Assembly: GCA_018902755.1 (NCBI GenBank)
Contig: JAHIQI010000017.1
Coordinates: 97,785-161,784 of the forward strand
Length of the DNA stretch: 64,000 nucleotides
Reading direction: 5' to 3'
Origin: Pseudomonadota bacterium
GTDB taxonomy: Bacteria; Desulfobacterota; Desulfarculia; Desulfarculales; Desulfarculaceae
In this document: positions 58,021-64,000 of the stretch, piece by piece
Layout of the letters: each line of letters begins with the position of its first letter
How positions within the stretch are numbered: the stretch's first letter is position 1
Translations under genes and position numbers: made by a program
The notes under the pieces: generated by a model
What the model was told of the DNA's origin: nothing
Seen by the model: the letters and a program-made list of their open reading frames with translations, nothing else
The model's database searches: none

Positions 58021-58268
58021 AGGCCCAGCGCCTCCTTGATCTCGTTTTCCCGGTAGCCCACGATCACCTTGTCGCCGATCACCAGGGTGGGGAAGGAGGT
58101 GGCGGGGTTGTATTTGCGCACCTCGTTGATGACCTCCTCGCGCTCATCCAGAGGGCAGAGATCCACCTCCACCGCATCGTAGGCCACGTTGTTTTCGTCC
58201 AAAAACTTGCGGGTGTTACGGCAGTGGCTGCAGGTGCTCAGGGCGAATAGCTTAACCGGGGGGGCCAT
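58017..58268 (-). CDS. Glutaredoxin/NrdH-like redox protein
   Basis: A roughly 83-residue thioredoxin-fold protein with the redox site FALSTCSHCRNTRKFLDENN (CSHC at about residues 13-16), VEVDLCPLDEREEV and a cis-proline segment ATSFPTLVIGDKVIVGYRENEIKEAL. Start ATG 58268, with GGAAAGGAA in front, over an ATG nine codons upstream. It is coupled to the FTR gene, so its partner is evidently FTR rather than glutathione. The HCRNTRKF version of CPxC marks the NrdH-like group of strict anaerobes. Confidence 0.9.
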   Translation of the reverse strand: MAPPVKLFALSTCSHCRNTRKFLDENNVAYDAVEVDLCPLDEREEVINEVRKYNPATSFPTLVIGDKVIVGYRENEIKEALGL

Positions 58269-58358
58269 GTGGATTTCCTTTCCAGGGAGTTGCACAGAAA
58301 GTCATTTTTAAATAAGCATACCATTGTCTTCGGCTCCGCCCAAGGCCGGGGGCGGCCC

Positions 58359-58874
58359 CTAGGAAACTTGGGCTCCGAAGAGGTTTTCCATTCGCTTCAA
58401 GGCTGCCTGGGCCAGTTCGGAGTCGAAATCGGCCACCGCGTCCTTGGGCACCCGTACCTTGAGGTCCCGGTTGGCCAGCCCGGCCACCGTTTCCATGACG
58501 CAAATGTGGGTGCACACCCCCACCACCGTGGCCTCGGTAACCCCATGTTTCAGCAGGATGTCGTGCAGTTCGGTGTTGAAAAAGGGGCTGTAGCGTTGCT
58601 TGGCCACCACCATTTCGCCCTCGCGGGGAGTCAACTGGCCGATTACGCAGGCCCCGGCGCTGCCGGCCACGGCGTGGGGCGGGAAGCGCTGGAACTCGCG
58701 GTCGTCGGGGTCGTGGGCATCGCACACAAAGATCACCGGGTCGCCCGCCCGGCGGGCCCGCTCCAGCTCTCGCTGGATGGCCGGCACTATCTCCTGGGCC
58801 CCCGGCACGCACAGGGCCCCTTGGTGGTGAACGAAATCATGCAGCATATCCACGATTATCAGGGCGTGGGACAC
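58359..58874 (-). CDS. Isochorismatase-family cysteine hydrolase
   Basis: A 171-residue hydrolase of the nicotinamidase/isochorismatase family. The catalytic triad is visible: Asp9 in LIIVDMLHDF, Lys in VVAKQRYSPFFNTEL near 91, and Cys in VVGVCTHICVMET near 120. The metal-binding DAHDPDDREFQRFPPHAVAG near 52-70 matches nicotinamidases. Probable role: nicotinamidase of NAD salvage, but other amidases are possible. Single gene on the minus strand; 58875-58944 upstream shows no clear promoter. Confidence 0.85.
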   Translation of the reverse strand: MSHALIIVDMLHDFVHHQGALCVPGAQEIVPAIQRELERARRAGDPVIFVCDAHDPDDREFQRFPPHAVAGSAGACVIGQLTPREGEMVVAKQRYSPFFNTELHDILLKHGVTEATVVGVCTHICVMETVAGLANRDLKVRVPKDAVADFDSELAQAALKRMENLFGAQVS

Positions 58875-58944
58875 GGGCGCTCCTCCTGTTCCTAGGGGCT
58901 ATTCTAGCCCCCAGGCGCGGGAGGGGACAAGCCCGCCTGAGAGC

Positions 58945-58980
58945 CGAAAAAGTCAGGGCCCAGCCGAACGGCTGGGCCCT
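58945..58980 (-). terminator. Terminator of the DapA-family gene
   Basis: 11-bp stem AGGGCCCAGCC (58980-58970 on the minus strand reads AGGGCCCAGCC) with GGCTGGGCCCT (58965-58955), loop GTTC, then GACTTTTT (58952-58945). It lies 33 bases after the stop. Confidence 0.8.
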
Positions 58981-59013
58981 GGTGGGTTTTGGGACGAGCG
59001 CAGCGGGAGGTGC

Positions 59014-59961
59014 CTACTCGTTCCCGGGCTCCTTGAAAAGTGGCGTCCCTTCGCGCTGGGGCTGGGACTCTGGCCTCAGCTTGGCCAACTCAGCGCTGAA
59101 GCGGCCCCTGGCCCCATGGGGGATGGTGAGGGGGGAGCGGACCCCGCCGCCCTGGAAGCCCATCATGTCCATGGCCAGCTTGATGCCGCCCACCCCGTAG
59201 TCCTTGAGGACCAGGGAGGCCAGTGGGTTGATGCGCCGCTGGAGGTTCAATGCCTCCAGGTGCTTGCCCTCCAGGAACAGGTTGAACAGCTCCACCAGCA
59301 GGTCCGGGATCACGTTGGGGGTGGCCAACACCCCGCCGGTGGCCCCCACGCACAGGGCGGGATAGAACACGGTGTCACTGCCCACCAAGACCGCGAACTC
59401 CCTGGGCACCATGCGGATTATCTCGGTGAGTTGGGCGATGTCGCCGGTGCTGTCCTTGATGCCCTGGATGTTGGGATGCTGGGCCAGTTGGGCCACCACC
59501 TCGGGCAGCAGGTTGAGGGCGGTGAACTGGGGCACGTTGTACAACAGCACCGGTATGGGCGAATCGTCGGCCACCCTGGTGAAGTGGGTCATCAGGGCGT
59601 CGGCGGTCATCTGGCCCTTGAAATAGGCCGGGGTCACCACCAGCACGAAGTCGGCCCCGTGCTTGGCCGCCAGGCGGGTGAGGTGGATAGCCGCCCTGGT
59701 GGACTCCTGGCCGGTGCCCATCACCAGCTGCTTGCCCGGCGCGGCGGCCTCCCGGGCCGAGGCCAAAACCATCTCTTTTTCCCGCTCGTCCAGGTAGACG
59801 CTCTCGCCGGTGGAGCCCAACACCACGTAGCCGCTGAGCCCGGTACGGTTCAGGGCTTTGAGGTTGTTCTCAAAGGCCTCCAGGTCCAGTTCCTCGTTCT
59901 TGAATGGGGTGACCACCGGGGGCAGAACCCCCTTCACCGGTGCCAACTTGATCCGTTCCAT
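59014..59961 (-). CDS. DapA-family aldolase / dihydrodipicolinate synthase-like protein
   Basis: TIM-barrel Schiff-base lyase/synthase of the DapA/NanA superfamily. About 315 residues from the ATG at 59961 (AAGG upstream; the open frame goes back to 60003). Motifs: GVLPPVVTPFKNEELDLEAF (8-27), GSTGESVYLDEREKEMV near 50, the catalytic Tyr in PVLLYNVPQFT near 140, the Schiff-base Lys in IQGIKDSTGDIAQL near 168, and VGATGGVLATPNVIPDL. Context with an enolase-superfamily dehydratase and a 3-hydroxyacid-dehydrogenase-like gene suggests a sugar-acid or hydroxy-acid aldolase releasing pyruvate, not lysine biosynthesis. Confidence 0.88.
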   Translation of the reverse strand: MERIKLAPVKGVLPPVVTPFKNEELDLEAFENNLKALNRTGLSGYVVLGSTGESVYLDEREKEMVLASAREAAAPGKQLVMGTGQESTRAAIHLTRLAAKHGADFVLVVTPAYFKGQMTADALMTHFTRVADDSPIPVLLYNVPQFTALNLLPEVVAQLAQHPNIQGIKDSTGDIAQLTEIIRMVPREFAVLVGSDTVFYPALCVGATGGVLATPNVIPDLLVELFNLFLEGKHLEALNLQRRINPLASLVLKDYGVGGIKLAMDMMGFQGGGVRSPLTIPHGARGRFSAELAKLRPESQPQREGTPLFKEPGNE

Positions 59962-60039
59962 GCCTTGCCTTTTCTCCCTTCGGGCGCGTCGCCGCGCCGC
60001 CACGTGGGGCCGGGCCGCACCACGGGCTGCAAAAAAGCC

Positions 60040-60119
60040 GGTGGGGTGACCATCGGGCCACGGCTTTCCCTAGAATTTTAACAACCCAACGCGGGAAAGC
60101 GCACCATGATCACCCCACC
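60040..60119. repeat. Inverted repeat upstream of the DapA-family gene
   Basis: GGTGGGGTGACCAT (60040-60053) and ATGATCACCCCACC (60106-60119) are inverse copies with one mismatch, separated by 52 bases. They could be paired operator sites or the arms of a long stem between the DUF1932 and dapA-like genes. Confidence 0.5.
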
Positions 60120-60191
60120 AGATATTTTATTTAACCGTTACGCCATATTCTTAGTCATCACCATCTAGTGCGGGATGGGGAGAGAGATTCA

Positions 60192-61097
60192 TTACTTGGC
60201 CGACAGCTCCCGGATGGCCTTGGCCACCGCCCGGTAGTCGGCTGGCTTTACGCCCTTGAAGTATTCGGGCATGCCCAGCTTGGCCGAGTGCTTGAAGAAG
60301 TTGTAGATGCCGTCGGTGACAAAGGGCTCCACGCCGGTTTCCTTGATGGTGTCCCGGATCATCTCCGCCTCGTCGCAGCGGCGCGCGGCGTGCAGGCCGT
60401 GGGTGCTCATGAGCATGTCGGAGTAGGTCTCGAAGTCGCCCCGGTTGAAGGTGGCGGCCACGTTGGCCATCATGGTCTCATCCAGGCCGAAGGTCTGGGC
60501 GGCCATGAACATCTCCAGCATCAGGGCCTCGATGCCCTTGAGCACCACCGAGCGCAGCATTTTCATCAGGGCGGCGGTGCCGATCTCGCCTTCCACCAGG
60601 GTCAGGCTCATGCCGTAGGGGTCCATCAGCTCCTTGAGCTTGGGGCCCGCCTCGCCGCAGACCAGGCAGGGGATGCGGTGGCCCTGCAGGCTGATGCCGC
60701 CCACCACGCCCACGTCCAGGTAGTCGGCCCCGGACTTGGCCACCTCGGCCTGGGACTGGCGCTTGTAACTGGGGGTGCAGGAGTTCAGGTCGCAGTAGAG
60801 TTGGCCGGGCTTGAGCAGGTCGGCGGCGGCCTTGCCCACCACCACGGCGGCGGCCGGGGTCACGGTGGAGAACACCAGGTCCGATCCCTCGATCAGCTCC
60901 GCCAGGGAGCCCGCCACGGTCACGCCCATGGTATCGGCGGCGGCCAGCATTTTCTTGCCCGCCTCGGTGCCGTCGGCCACGGCCTTGTCAAAGGTCTTGA
61001 TCTTGGCCAGGCCTTCGCCTCTGAGCCCCTTGGCCAGGCCCTGGGCCAGTTCGCCGAAGCCGATGAAGCCCAAGGTGATGTCTTTTTTATCGCTCAT
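60192..61097 (-). CDS. NAD(P)-binding 3-hydroxyacid dehydrogenase-like protein (DUF1932)
   Basis: A 301-residue protein of the 6-phosphogluconate/3-hydroxyisobutyrate dehydrogenase superfamily, DUF1932 type. N-terminal Rossmann fold TLGFIGFGELAQGLAKGLRGEG (residues 8-29; GFGxxA), DLVFSTVTPAAAVVVGKAA, and the substrate region YCDLNSCTPSYKRQ and VGVVGGISLQGHRIPCLVCG. The lysine motif of the family lies in AALMKMLRSVVLKGIEALMLEMF near 174. The C-terminal all-helical domain is DUF1932. GGAGG precedes the ATG. It follows the enolase-like gene by 27 bases, in the same operon. Confidence 0.87.
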   Translation of the reverse strand: MSDKKDITLGFIGFGELAQGLAKGLRGEGLAKIKTFDKAVADGTEAGKKMLAAADTMGVTVAGSLAELIEGSDLVFSTVTPAAAVVVGKAAADLLKPGQLYCDLNSCTPSYKRQSQAEVAKSGADYLDVGVVGGISLQGHRIPCLVCGEAGPKLKELMDPYGMSLTLVEGEIGTAALMKMLRSVVLKGIEALMLEMFMAAQTFGLDETMMANVAATFNRGDFETYSDMLMSTHGLHAARRCDEAEMIRDTIKETGVEPFVTDGIYNFFKHSAKLGMPEYFKGVKPADYRAVAKAIRELSAK

Positions 61098-61124
61098 GGT
61101 TGCCTCCTAGAATTTCAATGCGGC

Positions 61125-62258
61125 CTAGACGTAGCAGGGGCCGTCAACGTAGGGATATTCTTTAAGGAAATCGTAATCTACCTCCACGCCCAGGCCGGGA
61201 GCGGAGGGAATCTTGATCTGTCCGTCGGCTATCTCGTAGCTGTCTTTGATAATTCCGTCGCGGAAGAGGTTGCCCTCGGAGTTGTCCCACTCGATCATGC
61301 CCGCGTTGGGGATGGTTCCCACGAACTGAAGGGCCGCGGCCAGGGCAATGGAGGTGCCGATGATGTGGGGGTGCACCTCGATCTGGTGCGACTCGGCCAA
61401 CACCGCCACCTTGCGCATGTCGCCGATGCCCCCGATCTTGCAGGCGTCGGGCTGGATGATATCCACCGCGCCGGCGTCCAAGACCCGCTTGAAGTCGCCC
61501 AGGGTGAAGGAGTTCTCCCCGGCGGCCAGGTTCACCGGGCTCATGGCCCGAAGGCGGGCCATGATGGCCAGCTTGTCGTGGGGCACCGGCTCTTCCAGCC
61601 AGAACAGGTCGCACTCCTCGTACTTCTTGATGATCTTCATGGCGTCGCGGTCGGAGTAGCCCTGGTTCACGTCCACCATCAGGCGGATGTCCGGGCCCAC
61701 CGTTTCGCGCACCCGGCGCACGCTGTCCACGTCGCGCTCGTAGCCCCGGCCCATGCGCAACTTCATGGCCTTGAAGCCCTGCTCCACGTATTTCTTGGCC
61801 TCGGCGCACAGGTCGTCCACGTCCTTCCAGCCCAGGCACAGGCCGCCCACGTACACGGGGGCCCACTCCCGGAAGCCGCCCAGGACCTGATAGATGGGAG
61901 CGCCCAGGTGCTTGCCCACGATGTCGAGCATGGCGATCTCCAGGCCGGCGACGGCCATGGTGATCAGGCCGAAGGGGCCCATAAGCTTGGCCCGCTTGAT
62001 GAGCAGGGACTTGTTCAGCTCCCAGTTGAGGGGGTTTTTGCCCATGAGCACCGGGGCCAGGACCTTTTGCACCAGCCGGTCCAGGCTCAGCGGCGAAGAG
62101 CCGTGGTAGCACTCGCCGATGCCCACGATCCCGGTGTCGGTTTCCATCTCCACGATGAGGCAGTCGCGCTTGACCGCCCGGCCCAGGCTGGACACCCAGG
62201 CGCTTTTCTCCTCCACCGGCACGGAGACCAGGTGGGTGGTGATCTTGACTATCTTCAT
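61125..62258 (-). CDS. Enolase-superfamily (mandelate racemase / muconate lactonizing type) enzyme
   Basis: A 377-residue member of the enolase superfamily. The catalytic lysine motif reads KAMKLRMG (KxK-like) near residue 166, and the metal ligands are Asp in LMVDVNQGYS near 195, Glu in LFWLEEPVPH near 222 and Glu in LAAGENSFT near 247. The final acid/base His is in EVHPHIIGTSIALAAALQF near 298. ITTHLVSVPV opens the capping domain. The pattern fits sugar-acid dehydratases or cycloisomerases. It lies 38 bases after the IorA-like gene and 27 before the DUF1932 gene. Confidence 0.9.
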   Translation of the reverse strand: MKIVKITTHLVSVPVEEKSAWVSSLGRAVKRDCLIVEMETDTGIVGIGECYHGSSPLSLDRLVQKVLAPVLMGKNPLNWELNKSLLIKRAKLMGPFGLITMAVAGLEIAMLDIVGKHLGAPIYQVLGGFREWAPVYVGGLCLGWKDVDDLCAEAKKYVEQGFKAMKLRMGRGYERDVDSVRRVRETVGPDIRLMVDVNQGYSDRDAMKIIKKYEECDLFWLEEPVPHDKLAIMARLRAMSPVNLAAGENSFTLGDFKRVLDAGAVDIIQPDACKIGGIGDMRKVAVLAESHQIEVHPHIIGTSIALAAALQFVGTIPNAGMIEWDNSEGNLFRDGIIKDSYEIADGQIKIPSAPGLGVEVDYDFLKEYPYVDGPCYV

Positions 62259-62296
62259 GGCCTTGTCTCTCCTGTTGGCGATACAGCCGAGTGCTG

Positions 62297-63925
62297 CTAC
62301 TTGATCAGGGGACAGGGATCGTCCAGGATGAGCACCCGGAGACCCTTGGAGTTGAAGGCCGCGTCAAAGGCCTCCCACACCGCCTTTTCGTCCTTGCCCT
62401 TGACCACCTTGACCAGGGATGCCTTACAGGCCTTGACCATTTCGGCGATCTCGGTGATGTCGGCCTTTTCGCCCTTCATGTCGAAGCCCGAGGCCGGGTT
62501 GGGCTGGCGGCCGGTCACGCTGGCGGCGTGGTTGTAGACCACCATGGCGATGACATCGATGCCGTTTTGGGCGGCGTAGACAAAGGTGGGGATCTCGCTG
62601 TGGAAAAAGGCCGAGTCGCCCACGATGGCCACCGCCTCGCGGTCTTTTTGCATCAGCGACAGGCCGCAGGCCAGGCCCAGGCTTCCGCCCAGGGAGGTCT
62701 TGGCGTCGAGCATCTCGTAGGGTGGCGCCTCCAGGTAAATGGAGCAGCCGGGCTCGCCGGTGAAGACCGGGCGGGGGAGCTGGTTCTTTGCCAAGTACTT
62801 CTTGAGCTCGCTGAAATAGAAGTCGTAGGGGCAGTCGTCGCAGAAGCCGGGCAGCTCGTTGCCCGCCTCGGCCACCTGCGCCGAGGCGAAGTCCGGAGCG
62901 TCGGCGGCCTGATCGCCCATGAGCCAATCCAGGGACAGCTCGATGTGCGCCGGGCTAAGCTCGCCCTCCCACTGCACCTGGCCGCTGGTCTTGCCGCATA
63001 CCTTGAGATCCTGGCCCACGGTGTTGGCGAACACCCGGAGCATCTCCTCCAGGTAGGGCTCGACCTCCTCGATGGCCATGGCCTGGGTCACCCCGGCCAG
63101 CTCCCGGGACAAAAACTCTTGGGGCATGGGGTTGAGGGAACCCACCTTGATGAGCTTGCAGGCCCCCAGCAGGCCCTTGGCCTCCATGGCTTTTTTCACC
63201 TTCACGTAGGTGAAGCCGCTGGTCACCACCGCCTTTTCGCCGGAGCCTTCGGCCGTGTTAAGCTGCGAATTGGTGTAGTAGGCGCGAATTTCTTTCAGCT
63301 TCCGGTGCAGCCCGGCGTGGCCGTCCACCCTGGCCTTGGCCGGGGCGTAGCTGCGCTTGATCACCGAGGTGACCGGCTTTTTCACCGGCGCGGCGCAGTC
63401 GAAGCTAACCATGCCCTTGGCCAGGGCGAAGCCCTTGGCGAAGCGCAGGATCACCGGCACGCCGAACTTTTCGGAAATCTGGTAGGCCTCCATGGTGAAG
63501 TCGAAGGCCTCCTGGGGAGTGCCCGGCTCCAGGACCGGCAGCTCGGCGAAGGCGCCCAGGCAGCGCGAATCCTGCTCGTTGCCAGAGAAGATGCTGCCGG
63601 GGACGTCGCCCACCGCCACCACCATGCCGCCCAGGGAGCCCAGGATGTTCATGACCATCAGGCTGTCCAGGGCCACGTTGAGACCGGCCATCTTTTGCAC
63701 GCTGAGCGAGCGGCCGCCGGAAATGGACACGCCGAAGGCGGTTTCCAGGGCGATGCGCTCGTTGCCGGACCATTCCACGCGGGTGGCGGACGGATCGGCG
63801 ATGTTGTTCAAGGTGTTGATGATCGAGGTGCAAGGAAGACCGGGGTATCCGGTGGCTACGTCCACTCCCACGCACTTGGCCGCCCATGCGATGGCTTCGT
63901 TGCCGGTGAGCTCCAACTTCTGCAT
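62297..63925 (-). CDS. IorA-like 2-oxoacid:ferredoxin oxidoreductase alpha subunit, without ferredoxin tail
   Basis: Thiamine-diphosphate enzyme similar to indolepyruvate:ferredoxin oxidoreductase alpha, oxidising a 2-oxoacid to its CoA ester. The 542 residues begin GNEAIAWAAKCVGVDVATGYPGLPCTSIINTL (PFOR domain I-like) with EWSGNERIALETAFGVSISGGRSL. It contains VMNILGSLGGMVVAVGDVPG, the domain-boundary cysteines FCDDCPYDFYFSELKKYL near 355, and the TPP motif VAIVGDSAFFHSEIPTFVYAAQNGIDVIAMVVYN near 445-478. It ends at LILDDPCPLIK, lacking the usual two C-terminal [4Fe-4S] motifs (CxxCxxCxxxCP), so a separate ferredoxin-type subunit is needed. No beta subunit is visible in the window. Confidence 0.86.
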   Translation of the reverse strand: MQKLELTGNEAIAWAAKCVGVDVATGYPGLPCTSIINTLNNIADPSATRVEWSGNERIALETAFGVSISGGRSLSVQKMAGLNVALDSLMVMNILGSLGGMVVAVGDVPGSIFSGNEQDSRCLGAFAELPVLEPGTPQEAFDFTMEAYQISEKFGVPVILRFAKGFALAKGMVSFDCAAPVKKPVTSVIKRSYAPAKARVDGHAGLHRKLKEIRAYYTNSQLNTAEGSGEKAVVTSGFTYVKVKKAMEAKGLLGACKLIKVGSLNPMPQEFLSRELAGVTQAMAIEEVEPYLEEMLRVFANTVGQDLKVCGKTSGQVQWEGELSPAHIELSLDWLMGDQAADAPDFASAQVAEAGNELPGFCDDCPYDFYFSELKKYLAKNQLPRPVFTGEPGCSIYLEAPPYEMLDAKTSLGGSLGLACGLSLMQKDREAVAIVGDSAFFHSEIPTFVYAAQNGIDVIAMVVYNHAASVTGRQPNPASGFDMKGEKADITEIAEMVKACKASLVKVVKGKDEKAVWEAFDAAFNSKGLRVLILDDPCPLIK

Positions 63926-63987
63926 TTGTCCTACCCCTTCTGCGTGATCTCGCTCGGTGGTGTCGTTTGACGTCGCGGCGCCGCCGG

Positions 63988-64000
63988 CCCCCCCCCCCCC
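63988..64000. repeat. Poly-C tract at the window end
   Basis: Thirteen consecutive C (poly-G on the minus strand, 62 bases upstream of the IorA-like start), possibly continuing beyond the edge. Either a slippage-prone tract in the operon's leader or an assembly artefact. Confidence 0.6.

Overview
The window reads as chromosomal DNA of a GC-rich, strictly anaerobic, sulfate-reducing bacterium of the Desulfobacterota, probably close to the Desulfarculales. This is inferred from gene content. It holds dsrC, a DsrP-type membrane quinol oxidoreductase, Wood-Ljungdahl genes (fhs, metV, metF) with an HdrA/MvhD electron module, NfnAB transhydrogenase, and the hydratase/dehydrogenase/ring-opening set of the benzoyl-CoA pathway (bamR, bamQ, bamA). 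I see no rRNA, tRNA, CRISPR array, prophage or insertion sequence.

Layout. 1-4057 (mostly minus): signal peptidase I (cut by the window edge), a frameshifted comF, icd, a YkgJ-type cysteine-cluster protein and an AcuC-type deacetylase. 4231-10781 (plus): yqeY-mutS2-dnaG-rpoD, a macromolecular-synthesis type operon. 10978-18261: a frameshifted secreted protein, TerC, YgiQ, DUF2239, a flavoprotein, an orphan dsrP-like gene, and TetR and MarR regulators with visible operator/promoter DNA. 18371-21041: copA-copZ copper export. 21348-25331 (minus): SDR-bamQ-bamA-bamR, the lower benzoyl-CoA pathway from the dienoyl-CoA to the ring-opened product; no ring reductase lies in the window. 25573-30738 (plus): a crotonase, endonuclease IV, an acidic PopZ-like protein and valS.

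30929-33110: dsrC followed by a YcaO-TPR protein. 33212-36850 (minus): ArfB-like factor, folE2, nfnB-nfnA. 37271-45995 (plus): fhs behind a structured leader, then hdrA (a tandem HdrA-GltD-HdrA fusion), mvhD, metV, metF. mvhD contains an in-frame UGA exactly where relatives have a conserved cysteine, with a hairpin just after it, so it is very probably a selenoprotein that ordinary gene callers would split. Together these genes make formyl-THF and reduce methylene-THF, probably with flavin-based electron bifurcation.

46462-50199 (minus): mntP, acyl-CoA dehydrogenase, acyl-CoA ligase and a MerR regulator with a LiuR-like palindrome. 50281-57190: metallophosphoesterase, BASS-type transporter, an MFS-thioesterase-cyclophilin-like operon, a DciA-family protein, an N6-adenine tRNA-type methyltransferase and DUF1015. 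57428-58874: small zinc ribbon, ferredoxin-thioredoxin reductase catalytic subunit with a glutaredoxin-like partner, and a cysteine hydrolase. 59014-63925 (minus): a probable catabolic cluster of an IorA-like 2-oxoacid oxidoreductase, an enolase-superfamily dehydratase, a 3-hydroxyacid-dehydrogenase-like enzyme and a DapA-family aldolase. The window ends in a run of 13 C.

Most worth a second look: the selenocysteine mvhD beside the giant HdrA fusion, the dsrC-ycaO pair, the switch-like leader of fhs, and two single-base frameshifts that are either real gene loss or assembly error.
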